Of a stretch of 64,000 nucleotides of DNA, positions 1 through 8,304 are shown in pieces. Under the pieces are notes generated by a model. It was not told where the DNA came from. It searched no databases and was given only the letters and a program-made list of their open reading frames with translations. The DNA comes from Alkalinema sp. FACHB-956 (lineage in GTDB: Bacteria; Cyanobacteriota; Cyanobacteriia; Leptolyngbyales; Leptolyngbyaceae). The translations under genes and the position numbers were made by a program. Within the stretch, counting starts at the first letter, position 1. The number at the start of each line of letters is the position of its first letter. The stretch spans positions 1-64,000 of the forward strand of contig NZ_JACJRC010000020.1 in NCBI RefSeq assembly GCF_014697025.1. The letters run 5' to 3'.

Positions 1-86
1 CGCGGATCACCAAAGACCGTATTGCGGTCTTTGGTTTGCTCAGCACGAATTAAAATCGGGTTATTCATAGAAAATAGCGCTTTCAT
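1..86 (-). CDS. Partial CDS at left edge, unknown product
   Basis: A reading frame opens at ATG 86-84 and runs off the left edge (about 28 residues visible, starting MKALFSMNNPILIRAEQ). A Shine-Dalgarno-like AGGA lies about 10 nt upstream of the ATG. It lies about 105 bp downstream of cphA in the same direction, so it may be co-transcribed. A perfect 11-bp inverted repeat sits inside the coding part. Too little is visible to assign a family. Confidence 0.4.
   Translation of the reverse strand, partial: MKALFSMNNPILIRAEQTKDRNTVFGDP
8..34. repeat. Perfect inverted repeat, 11-bp arms, 5-nt loop
   Basis: ACCAAAGACCG is followed by TATTG and then its exact reverse complement CGGTCTTTGGT. It lies within the partial coding frame at the window edge. 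No T-run follows on either strand, so it is not a typical terminator. Confidence 0.6.
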
Positions 87-190
87 AGCTTTTTCCTAGT
101 TTATTCCGACTTGTGTGTACACGGTAGCCCAACTTGGGAGAGGGACTTGGAATCCGTTGCATGAGGGATGCCCTTCATCCCCCAGAGAGA

Positions 191-2917
191 CTACGACGAC
201 TGCGCCACATCGATCGCCGCTGAAACTTTGGTTTTCCGGGCACTCGATCGGGTAGCTTTCTTGGCGGGGGCAGCGGGTAAGGGCGTCACTTCCATCGCCT
301 CGGAAATCGGATTGCGAGCTTTAATCAAGTCGATCGCCCGCGTCACACTTTCCGGGAAAATCACCACCAAACCATGATCTGGCGCATGGTCGAGGGCGTA
401 GTTAATCGCCTCGGTTTCATTCAGGCGGATTTCATAGGGTGGCGTTTTTTCCGTGACCTGCTGAATGCCCTGCACCAGTAACTCAGCCACTTCGCCTGGA
501 GCGCGACCGCGTTTGTCGTCATCCTCCTTAATAATCAATTGCCCAAAAATCGTCGCCGACAGTTTACCCAGCGCCTGCAAATCCTCATTGCGGCGATCGC
601 CGGGGCCACCCACCACGCCCAGCGTGGGGCCTGTCCAATTGGCGACGAATCCGCCCACCGCTTCATAGCCCGCTGGATTGTGGGCATAGTCCACCAGCAC
701 ATGGTAGCGGCCTAGATTAAAGAGATTCATGCGACCGGGGGTTTGCTGCTCCGAAGCTCGGAAGCTGCGCAAGGCCGACTGAATCACCTTAATTTCCACG
801 CCCTGCACGAAGGCTGACAAACTAGCGGCCAAGGCATTGGCAATCATAAACGGAGCTCGCCCACCCATGGTTAACGGCACCCGATCGGCCTTTTCGATAC
901 GGTAGATCCAATCCTGTTGCAAGATCGACAGATAGCCATCTTCGTAAACCGCTGCAATGCCGCCATTTTGCAGGTGCGATCGCAGCAGCTCATTGTCCGG
1001 ATTCATGGAGAAATAAGCCACCTTCGATTTGACCTGATCGGCCATGGCAGACACCCAAGGATCATCCGCATTCAGAACCGCATAACCATCGGGATGGGTC
1101 GCCTCTGCAACAACCGCTTTCAGTCTGGCCAAGTCTTCAATCGTATCAATGTCCCCAATACCGAGGTGATCCTCCGCCACATTCAGCACCACGCCCACAT
1201 CACAATGCTGGAACGCGAGACCCGATCGTAAAATGCCACCCCGTGCCGTCTCCAATACGGCCATCTCCACCGTTGGATCGCGCAGAATTACCTGCGCACT
1301 GTAGGGCCCCGTGGTGTCTCCTTTCTCAATCAGGTGATTGTTAATGTAAATCCCATCGGTGGTCGTAAAACCAACGGTTCCATACACCTGACGGAAAATG
1401 TGGGCAATCAGTCGTGTGGTCGTCGTTTTACCATTCGTCCCCGTCACAGAAATAATGGGAATGCGCGTTGGGGTTCCCGCTGGAAACAACATGTCCAGAA
1501 TCGGCGCGGCCACATTGCGGGGAATCCCCTGACTCGGCGCTAGGTGCATGCGCAAGCCCGGAGCCGCATTGACTTCCACCACCACCCCGTTGGCATCCCG
1601 CAGGGGACGGCTAATATCGGTCGTGACGACATCAATCCCCGCCACATCCAAACCGATCAACCGTGAAACCCGTTCCGCCAGCCAAATGGTTTCTGGGTGA
1701 ATGTCATCGGTGCGATCGATGGCAATGCCCCCAGTGCTCAAATTCGCTGTTGCCCGCAAATAGCAGACCTCACCCTCCGACAAGACCGAATCTAAATCAC
1801 AGCATTGCCGCTGCAACATTTCCGCAGTCGTTTGATCAAGGGCCAGTTCTGTGAGTAAGTTCTCATGACCGCGTCCCCGCCGGGGATCTTCATTTTCCCG
1901 CCGCACCAATTCCGCAACGCTATCTCGGCCATTGCCCACAACATGGGCCGGAACCCGCTCTGCCACCGCCACAACTTTGTGGTTCACCACCAAAATTCGG
2001 AAGTCATGGCCTTCGTAGTAATGCTCGACGATAATCCCCTTAGAGACTTCCCGCGCTTTTTCGTAGGCCGTTTCCGCCTCATCCCAATTGCGGATGTCTA
2101 GGGTGATGCCTCGCCCGTGATTGCCATCCAGTGGTTTGAGGACGATCGGATATCCCCCTAGGGTATCGATCGCGCTTTCCAATTCCTCTAAATCGTAGAT
2201 AACTAATCCCTTGGGCACCGGGATGCCTGCGTTATCCAACACCTGCTTCGTACTTTCCTTGTCAGAAGCCAACTCCACGGCCAGGACGTTGCTTAGGCTG
2301 GTCAGTGAGGCTTGTACCCGCTGTTGATACTTCCCATGGCCAAATTGCAGCAGATCCCTGGCTCCCACGGCTTGCCAAGGAATGCCCCGCAGTTCCGCTT
2401 CCCGCACGAGGGCTTCCGTACTGGGGCCGAGGGAGGCAGCGAGCTTAAACTCTCGCAAATCCTGCAAATCCTTATCCAGTTCGGATTGGGGATAGCGTCC
2501 GGTTTCAATGATACTGTCACAGAGGCGCACCGCTGCCCTTGCTGCGTAGCGTCCTGCCCGCTCATTTTCGTACTGGAACACCACTTGGTAGACACCCGGG
2601 GTTGCGGTTTCCCGAGTTCGGCCAAAGCCCACCGGCATCCCTGCCAAGGTTTGCAATTCCAGCGCTACATGTTCCACGACGTGTCCCATCATGGTGCCCT
2701 GGCGCACCCGACTCAAAAAGCCCCCTCGACAACCGGGTGAACAGAAATGGTCGTCCAGGCTCGGCAATGCTTTGACCAGTCCATCATAAAACCCAGGAAT
2801 ATCATCCGATGCCCGATCGGCTAGGTCTTCTAAGTCTAGACGAACCACGATTAGCTGACCGTGGCGAATACTCCAATAGTTGGGGCCACGGAGGGTTTGA
2901 GTTTTGAGGATTTTCAT
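191..2917 (-). CDS. cphA: Cyanophycin synthetase CphA
   Basis: This enzyme makes cyanophycin (multi-L-arginyl-poly-L-aspartate), the nitrogen reserve polymer, by ATP-dependent addition of Asp and then Arg. The 908-residue product shows the family layout: an N-terminal domain (about 1-160), an ATP-grasp domain (about 220-470, with IVLKPLDGNHGRG and EVNAAPG) and a Mur-ligase-like domain opened by the P-loop VTGTNGKTTTT near residue 495, followed by LNVAEDHLG and VDYAHNP. The last 35 or so residues form an Ala/Lys/Arg-rich tail, slightly longer than in many CphA proteins. It lies 147 bp downstream of cphB in the same direction, the usual cyanobacterial cphBA order. Start is ATG at 2917; the ribosome site is weak. 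Family assignment is essentially certain. Confidence 0.97.
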   Translation of the reverse strand: MKILKTQTLRGPNYWSIRHGQLIVVRLDLEDLADRASDDIPGFYDGLVKALPSLDDHFCSPGCRGGFLSRVRQGTMMGHVVEHVALELQTLAGMPVGFGRTRETATPGVYQVVFQYENERAGRYAARAAVRLCDSIIETGRYPQSELDKDLQDLREFKLAASLGPSTEALVREAELRGIPWQAVGARDLLQFGHGKYQQRVQASLTSLSNVLAVELASDKESTKQVLDNAGIPVPKGLVIYDLEELESAIDTLGGYPIVLKPLDGNHGRGITLDIRNWDEAETAYEKAREVSKGIIVEHYYEGHDFRILVVNHKVVAVAERVPAHVVGNGRDSVAELVRRENEDPRRGRGHENLLTELALDQTTAEMLQRQCCDLDSVLSEGEVCYLRATANLSTGGIAIDRTDDIHPETIWLAERVSRLIGLDVAGIDVVTTDISRPLRDANGVVVEVNAAPGLRMHLAPSQGIPRNVAAPILDMLFPAGTPTRIPIISVTGTNGKTTTTRLIAHIFRQVYGTVGFTTTDGIYINNHLIEKGDTTGPYSAQVILRDPTVEMAVLETARGGILRSGLAFQHCDVGVVLNVAEDHLGIGDIDTIEDLARLKAVVAEATHPDGYAVLNADDPWVSAMADQVKSKVAYFSMNPDNELLRSHLQNGGIAAVYEDGYLSILQQDWIYRIEKADRVPLTMGGRAPFMIANALAASLSAFVQGVEIKVIQSALRSFRASEQQTPGRMNLFNLGRYHVLVDYAHNPAGYEAVGGFVANWTGPTLGVVGGPGDRRNEDLQALGKLSATIFGQLIIKEDDDKRGRAPGEVAELLVQGIQQVTEKTPPYEIRLNETEAINYALDHAPDHGLVVIFPESVTRAIDLIKARNPISEAMEVTPLPAAPAKKATRSSARKTKVSAAIDVAQSS

Positions 2918-3015
2918 AACATTTCTAGAGACACGGCACTCGTCTGGAACGAAGTGAGAACAACCCGCTCAAGTCAAAATTAGACCTAAGCTCAAGCACA
3001 ACTCAAGTACACAAC

Positions 3016-3069
3016 TTCAGTAGACCACTCAAGTTCAGTAGACCACTCAAGTTCAGTAGACCACTCAAG
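3016..3069. repeat. Tandem repeat, 3 x 18 bp, covering the cphB stop codon
   Basis: Three exact copies of TTCAGTAGACCACTCAAG occupy the cphB-cphA spacer. The third copy includes the TGA stop of cphB (minus strand, 3065-3067). More degenerate CTCAAG-containing sequence flanks it at about 2966-3010. Confidence 0.85.
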
Positions 3070-3880
3070 GGCACGACTCAAGCACGACACGATTGTGAAA
3101 GTCATATCGATCGCCTGCTGTTAGCACATGTAACTTTAGATTGTGCAAACTGAGCGGAGAGATCTCACTTGCAACTGAATAATTTGTCCTAACGGAATCA
3201 CCGGGATCAACCACCGTGATGGTGCCTTTGCCTAACACTTGAAACGTTCCCTGCCCATCCAAAGCCGCGCAGGTATCTTCGTCAATGCCAATCCCCACGA
3301 GGTCGGGAAAGGCCGCCACCGCACTTAACAAACGCGCCATGCGATTGCGATTGTGAAAATGTTGATCGACCAGCAACTCTGGCAGCACGGCGAGCCCCTC
3401 CGAGAGATCGACTAACGATCGATTGGGGGACTCTCCGCTGCTGCCGCCTGCAATCATTTTTTCGCCCATCATGGCAGCTCCGGCACTGGTTCCGGCCAGC
3501 ACCAACTTGCCCAAATAGACATTGGCTTTAATCATTTCAATGAAATGACTGTTGCCGATCAAGTTGCAGAGACGAATTTGATCCCCTCCGGTCACAAATA
3601 CGCCGGTGCATTGAGCCAAGAGATCGAGCCACCGCAGTTCATCGCATTCCTGGGGATGGCGAATATCCAGAATTTCCACCCGTTTAGCGCCCATACCAGT
3701 AAACAGTTGGAAATAGCGATCGCCAACAATGGTTGGTTCTCGGGAAGCACAGGGTACAACACCAATGACCGCATCCTCTCCACCTGCGCTGGCAACAAAC
3801 GCATTGAGAATTTTGCAATCATTGACCTTATCTTCCGCGCCCCCAATCACCATGACTGGGTACTGGTAAGGAATCATCAT
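3065..3880 (-). CDS. cphB: Cyanophycinase CphB
   Basis: This serine peptidase of family S51 cleaves cyanophycin exolytically to beta-Asp-Arg dipeptides in the cytoplasm. The product keeps the N-terminal VMVIGGAEDKV motif, the nucleophile-elbow serine in LAGTSAGAAMM and the following VDQHFHNRNR segment with the family histidine. The frame is open upstream to a TTG at 3913, but ATG 3880 (or 3877) matches family starts, where only about 12 residues precede IGGAEDK; this gives 271 residues. It lies upstream of cphA on the same strand and probably shares a transcript. The stop codon lies inside a tandem repeat array. Confidence 0.95.
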   Translation of the reverse strand: MMIPYQYPVMVIGGAEDKVNDCKILNAFVASAGGEDAVIGVVPCASREPTIVGDRYFQLFTGMGAKRVEILDIRHPQECDELRWLDLLAQCTGVFVTGGDQIRLCNLIGNSHFIEMIKANVYLGKLVLAGTSAGAAMMGEKMIAGGSSGESPNRSLVDLSEGLAVLPELLVDQHFHNRNRMARLLSAVAAFPDLVGIGIDEDTCAALDGQGTFQVLGKGTITVVDPGDSVRTNYSVASEISPLSLHNLKLHVLTAGDRYDFHNRVVLESCP

Positions 3881-4067
3881 AAACTTTTGCACTAACCCTG
3901 GCTCTAGTTCCAATATAAACGCCTATCCTAAACTGGCTGATGCCCAACAGAACAAACTTAGCCGGTAAATTATCAAGAAACCGTAACATTGTTCTGTATG
4001 CGATGTGACGATTTGTCGAAACTAGAGGATCACAATGATCAGCGGGAATCCGATGAGTGAATAAGAC

Positions 4068-4128
4068 GAGTGACTGAGATGAGTGACTGAAATAAGTGAC
4101 TGAAATAAGTGACTGAGTGACTGAGATG
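4068..4128. repeat. Degenerate tandem repeat, unit about 13 bp
   Basis: Four to five copies of a unit close to AAGTGACTGAAAT, with variants GAGTGACTGAGAT, lie between cphB and argZ. Confidence 0.75.
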
Positions 4129-4361
4129 CGCTAGAAGAAGACAGGTTGTAATATCCGGGTTACAAGGTCAACTGCTTCAATCTAGTGGTGTTTCGTTAGT
4201 CTAGATTGGCTAAGGGTAGACTTTCTTCAGATTTAACGAAAAATTAACCTGAAAAATTCACTTTCAGCAATGAATTACCCATCATTGATCTCAAGCAATC
4301 CATTGCCAACCATGAATTACCCTAACCATTCTACGTTGGCATTGTTTTTACAGTGACATTA

Positions 4362-4406
4362 GTTTCTACAAGAGGTTGTTTCTACAAGAGATTGTTTCTA
4401 CAGGAG
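4362..4406. repeat. Tandem repeat, 2.8 x 16 bp
   Basis: The units GTTTCTACAAGAGGTT, GTTTCTACAAGAGATT and GTTTCTACAGGAG follow each other just downstream of the argZ stop codon. Confidence 0.8.
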
Positions 4407-4420
4407 CAATTGGCATAGCT

Positions 4421-6562
4421 TTACACCGATACCGCTTGTCCAGAGCCATACTGACCTTGTAAGCGATGGAGTTGCTGAACCAACAGACTGAGGAATAATC
4501 CCACATCGGTGACCACGCCCGTGGACTCGATCGAACCCCGATCGCTCAACTTAGTCACTACCGCCGGATTAATATCGACGCACACCATCTTGACGCCCGA
4601 GGGGGTCATATTTCCAACCCCGATCGAATGCAACATACTGGACAGCATGAGAATCATATCCGCCCCGTCAATCAAGCGGGCATAATCCGCCTGAGCCGTG
4701 AGCAAATCCATTTGGGTATCGGGCAGGGGGCCGTCATCGCGAATGGAACCGGCTAAGGCAAAGGGAACGTTATTTTTAACACATTCGTACATGATGCCGC
4801 TGGTCAAAATCCCTTGGTCAACAGCCTGGGCAATGCTACCGCAGCGCCGGATGGCATTGATGACCTTCAGGTGATGGCGATGCCCCCCATGGACGGAAAC
4901 GCCCCGTTTCATATCCATCCCCAGGGAAGTGCCCAGCATGGATTGTTCCATGTCATGCACCGCGATCGCGTTGCCGCCCAGCAGCGCATGCACGTAGCCC
5001 TCACGAATCAGTTGGGAGAGGTGTTCACTGCCGCCGGTATGAATCACCACTGGGCCAGCGGTCACGACGACTTTGCCACCGCGATCGCGAATCCGCCGTA
5101 GATCCCAGGCAATTTGTTCCACCACCAGTTCCACGCGCCGCTCGCTGGAAACCCCCGCACCCATGAAGCTAAATTCTTCGGTTTTACTGGATTTGAGGGA
5201 GCTTTCATTGCGCAGGGTGCGAATGCCTTCGCTTCCCACCACCACGGATTCCCCCAGTTGCAGATCCCGCAGAATTTTACACCGGGCGATCGGGCCTTCT
5301 GCGGTTTGGGTGATGGCGATCGCGCCATCCATCCGTTGTCCTTGGACTTTCACCCATTGGTCTTGAATGCGGACTTCCGTAGGATAAATGGTCGTGACGT
5401 AGAAATCATCCGGTGCCACCCCCGCTTTTTCCACGGGTTCCAACGTCGCATTACTGGCTTGCTGCGGCGGACTCATCGCCCCCAGATCAATCAGTTGCCC
5501 CATGATATCAGCCATGACGCTGGCATCGGGCGCAGAGACTCTGACTTCGGCACGGGACTGATCCTGCCGCTGTTCCCCTAGATCAAAGTTCAAGACCTGG
5601 AAGCTGCCGCCGTTGGCCAAGATCGTATCCAGGGCACGGCTGACCAAGCCGGAGTCGAGTAAATGGCCTTCTAGGCGGATCACCCGGCTTTGTAGGGGTG
5701 ACCCGTTGGGAGCAGCATGGCGGGGTTCCGTAACCTTGAGGGTCAGGCACTTGGCTGCACCGCCTGCTTTGAGAAATTCCGTTAGGGGCGTTTCAATCAC
5801 CGTGAAGCCCCGATCGTTGAGCTGTTGCTTCAGCCCATCGCTGGCCTGATTCATCACGATAATTCGTTCCACCTGGCCGTCCTGGGAACGATCAATATTG
5901 ACAGCATTACAGGCGAAATTCACCGCATCCACTTCATCGATGGCAATGCGTTTTTCAGCGGGAACCCGTAACTCAATCAGGCGATTGGAATAGGTATCAA
6001 ACGCTTCAGGATAGTAGAGCAGATAGCCATCGGTCAGGGGACAAAAACAGGTGTCCAAATGGTAAAACCGCCGATCGACCAACCGGAGAGACAACACTTC
6101 CACATCAAGCCATTTGGCTAAATAGGGATGGGCGTCTAGTTCCGATCGAAAGCCATAGCCAGCCCACAACCAGCCACCAGCCCGATCGAAGAGGGCATCT
6201 CCCGCCCCTTCAAAGGGCAAGCTTTTCGGCAAAGTGTGCACCTGAAAGCCATTTTCCGCAAACCAATTTTGGAAATAGGGTTCTTCCCCCTGCCGTTCAG
6301 GATGGAAAAAACGGCTCAACACAGCCACATCTCCCAACACCAAGCCAGCATTGGCCGTAAACACCATATCTGGCCAGCCTTGTTGGGGGGGCACCAGATC
6401 CACAGTGGCGTAGGTTTTCAATACTTGGTAGAGCTTATTCCATTGCTCTTCGGCCAAGTCTCGGGACGATCGATGAACATTCCCTTCCATCCAAGGGTTG
6501 ATCACATAGTCCACATCATAGTGGTGCGGTGCACACATCAAAATCCGCACGGGTTGAGTCAT
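4421..6562 (-). CDS. argZ: Arginine dihydrolase / ornithine-processing bifunctional enzyme (ArgZ/AgrE)
   Basis: In cyanobacteria this enzyme converts arginine to ornithine, CO2 and two ammonia, and its C-terminal half is linked to conversion of ornithine to proline, so it releases nitrogen from cyanophycin-derived arginine. The 713-residue product has an N-terminal guanidino-group-modifying domain (1-280) with Asn71 in FTANAGLV, His168 in FYHLD and the catalytic Cys272 in AAKCLTL, then an LOR/SDH-type region and a dinucleotide-binding-like C-terminal half (about 290-700). Length and architecture match the family (Sll1336 of Synechocystis, AgrE of Anabaena). Start ATG 6562 is preceded by AGGAAG at good spacing. 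It lies upstream of cphB-cphA on the same strand with a 540-bp spacer, which fits joint use of the arginine store. Confidence 0.93.
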   Translation of the reverse strand: MTQPVRILMCAPHHYDVDYVINPWMEGNVHRSSRDLAEEQWNKLYQVLKTYATVDLVPPQQGWPDMVFTANAGLVLGDVAVLSRFFHPERQGEEPYFQNWFAENGFQVHTLPKSLPFEGAGDALFDRAGGWLWAGYGFRSELDAHPYLAKWLDVEVLSLRLVDRRFYHLDTCFCPLTDGYLLYYPEAFDTYSNRLIELRVPAEKRIAIDEVDAVNFACNAVNIDRSQDGQVERIIVMNQASDGLKQQLNDRGFTVIETPLTEFLKAGGAAKCLTLKVTEPRHAAPNGSPLQSRVIRLEGHLLDSGLVSRALDTILANGGSFQVLNFDLGEQRQDQSRAEVRVSAPDASVMADIMGQLIDLGAMSPPQQASNATLEPVEKAGVAPDDFYVTTIYPTEVRIQDQWVKVQGQRMDGAIAITQTAEGPIARCKILRDLQLGESVVVGSEGIRTLRNESSLKSSKTEEFSFMGAGVSSERRVELVVEQIAWDLRRIRDRGGKVVVTAGPVVIHTGGSEHLSQLIREGYVHALLGGNAIAVHDMEQSMLGTSLGMDMKRGVSVHGGHRHHLKVINAIRRCGSIAQAVDQGILTSGIMYECVKNNVPFALAGSIRDDGPLPDTQMDLLTAQADYARLIDGADMILMLSSMLHSIGVGNMTPSGVKMVCVDINPAVVTKLSDRGSIESTGVVTDVGLFLSLLVQQLHRLQGQYGSGQAVSV

Positions 6563-7379
6563 GTCGTCTTCCTGAAACGTCTGTCAACAATAAAAAGCAA
6601 AACCTGCTGAAATCAGTTGAAATCAAGCGTTTGCTACCCTTTTAAAAGCCACCATTCAACCAAAATACGCCAAGGCTTTCAGGGTCTTTTCAAACTCTTA
6701 ATTATTTATTAAAAGGTATAGTATTGAAACAAATTCCAACGCAGAATCGAGCCTGTTTTTCGTTAGAATTCATTGTTTCTCAGCATACATAATTTCATTG
6801 GCATAATGGGTTGACTGCACCATTAATTTTGGCGCATTCGCAGAAATGTCATGAATCCATGAACTTCATTTTGCAAGAACGACTTATCTGGAGGAGGCCG
6901 GTCTAACCCAATTTTCTCCGTTTGGAACAACTCTCTCAATCCTCCTTCAAGCAATTGAATCCCCTTGTTTACCCGCTAGATGCAGGCCCGTTCTAAGTCT
7001 GTTCCAACGATCGCACTATCCCTAGGTCTAACGCCGTTTTACGAGTTGTCCTAACCCTGTGACTAGAGCAGATAGGCGAAATGACGAGCGTCCCGAACCG
7101 ATCAGCGGATAAGGTTAGCCAATCATAAAGATAAGTTTGACCAATCTCGATAAAACTCAAATTTTTCCAAAAAGATCAATTTCCTATAGCAATCTTCCCC
7201 CTGAATAGCTGATACTAATAGTGCTAGTTCACTCACCTTAATTAGTACTGTCTTTGCAAAATACCAAACGGTATCACTAGCAAACATTTAGTCAAATGAA
7301 AATGGTAAATGTCCTAAACTTTGACCCATTTTGATTTGAAACAGTCAAATTACTTGACTTGAATACTCAGAGGACAATC
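6563..7379. other. Long intergenic region between divergent genes
   Basis: About 820 bp separate argZ from the divergent small DUF4327 gene. The region is more AT-rich than its neighbours and must hold both promoters. No gene, RNA gene or mobile element is recognisable; a GTA-N8-TAC NtcA site was looked for near argZ and not found. Confidence 0.5.
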
Positions 7380-7601
7380 ATGTATACCTTGCGCCTGTAC
7401 TCGATCGACGATTTACAGAATGAAGTTCGATCGCTGGTTGACCGTGGCTTAGTTGGACGCCAACACTATATCTACGAACTGATCAAGCATTTCAGTGATC
7501 AGGAATGGCCCAATGTTGAGCGCGTTTTGGAAGATAACGATTACCTACTGCGCGATCGCGTCATTGATCTCTTGGGCAAAGAAGCTTGGTTGAGCGATTA
7601 G
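7380..7601 (+). CDS. DUF4327 family small protein
   Basis: A 73-residue protein resembling the cyanobacterial DUF4327 family, whose members follow the pattern YSIDxIxxEVRxLVxRGxVxRxQxIYxL and then NDYLLRDRVxDLLG, all of which is seen here. Function is unknown; no signal peptide or membrane segment is present. ATG 7380 is chosen because AGAGGA lies 6 nt upstream; the frame is open to a TTG at 7359. An imperfect 15-bp repeat array begins soon after the stop. Confidence 0.85.
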   Translation: MYTLRLYSIDDLQNEVRSLVDRGLVGRQHYIYELIKHFSDQEWPNVERVLEDNDYLLRDRVIDLLGKEAWLSD

Positions 7602-7619
7602 AACTGAGCACTTTAATAG

Positions 7620-7715
7620 TGGGCGAACTCGTGTTCGGCAAACTCGTGTTCGGCAGACTAACGCTGGACAAGCTAGTGCTGGGCAAACTCGTTCTCAAAA
7701 AACTGGCGTTGGATA
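7620..7715. repeat. Degenerate 15-bp tandem array (pentapeptide-like if read)
   Basis: About six units related to GGCAAACTCGTGTTC follow each other. Read on the plus strand they give five-residue repeats (ELVFG, KLVFG, RLTLD, KLVLG, KLVLK, KLALD), and on the minus strand SLPNT-like repeats. Neither frame has a good ribosome site or a recognisable protein around it, so it is listed as a repeat rather than a gene. Confidence 0.6.
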
Positions 7716-7807
7716 ACCAACCTGGATCCCCATGCTCTGCAGCGGAAATCGAAACGAGCGCGATCCCCATCAGGCCACCCTCTAACTAAGTAGACCTTAT
7801 ACGCCCC

Positions 7808-8041
7808 CTACGAGGTCGGCTTAGGATCAGGTTTTTCGACGTTGGCTTCGCCAATGGAATAATCGATTGACTTCGGGTCGTCGATTCTTTGAGATGCCTT
7901 ACGCACCTCTAAACCAATCACTTGCCCATCTTCGTCATAGTCCAGAATTAACCCTGGTGCAATTTGTGCTGTCTCATCGATCGGGCTATCAATGAAAGAA
8001 ATTTGCAAAATATCCTGTTGGGGATCGTAAACCACTTTCAT
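7808..8041 (-). CDS. DUF2283 family small protein
   Basis: A 77-residue protein. The opening MKVVYDPQQDILQISF and the following APGLILDYDEDGQVIGLEVRKAS segment are typical of DUF2283, a small beta-rich family often found near toxin-antitoxin or mobile loci but also widespread alone in cyanobacteria. No partner toxin is next to it here. It is convergent with the DUF4327 gene and divergent from the transglutaminase-like gene. Function unknown. Confidence 0.85.
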   Translation of the reverse strand: MKVVYDPQQDILQISFIDSPIDETAQIAPGLILDYDEDGQVIGLEVRKASQRIDDPKSIDYSIGEANVEKPDPKPTS

Positions 8042-8304
8042 TCAATCGCTGCCCTCAGTCGTCTTCCCCCTGGCAGACTTCCCAGAACAGGGTTTGCCAG
8101 GGATTGAATGACTGTAATTGTAAAGAGCAATACTTATCAAAACTGCATCATCCGTCACAAAATGCAGAAATGGATCGGATTACGGTTAAGGCAATTCCTA
8201 ATCCCATCTGCCCTCAAACCTTGCCCGTCCTCCAGTCATTTGGTTTTGTCCAGAAGGTTCTGGACTGTTTTCTACTGCGGGATTAGACGATTTCGCTATT
8301 TTCT

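Larger units (their letters stand above)
3881..4420. other. Intergenic region rich in short repeats
   Basis: No gene is supported between cphB and argZ. The stretch holds two tandem arrays (4068-4128 and 4362-4406) and a near-repeat of TGAATTACCC at about 4271 and 4311. No terminator or regulator site could be identified with confidence. Confidence 0.6.

Noticed and set aside
6563-6760. NtcA site upstream of argZ
   Set aside because: No GTA-N8-TAC was found, although GTATAGTATTG superficially resembles a half site.
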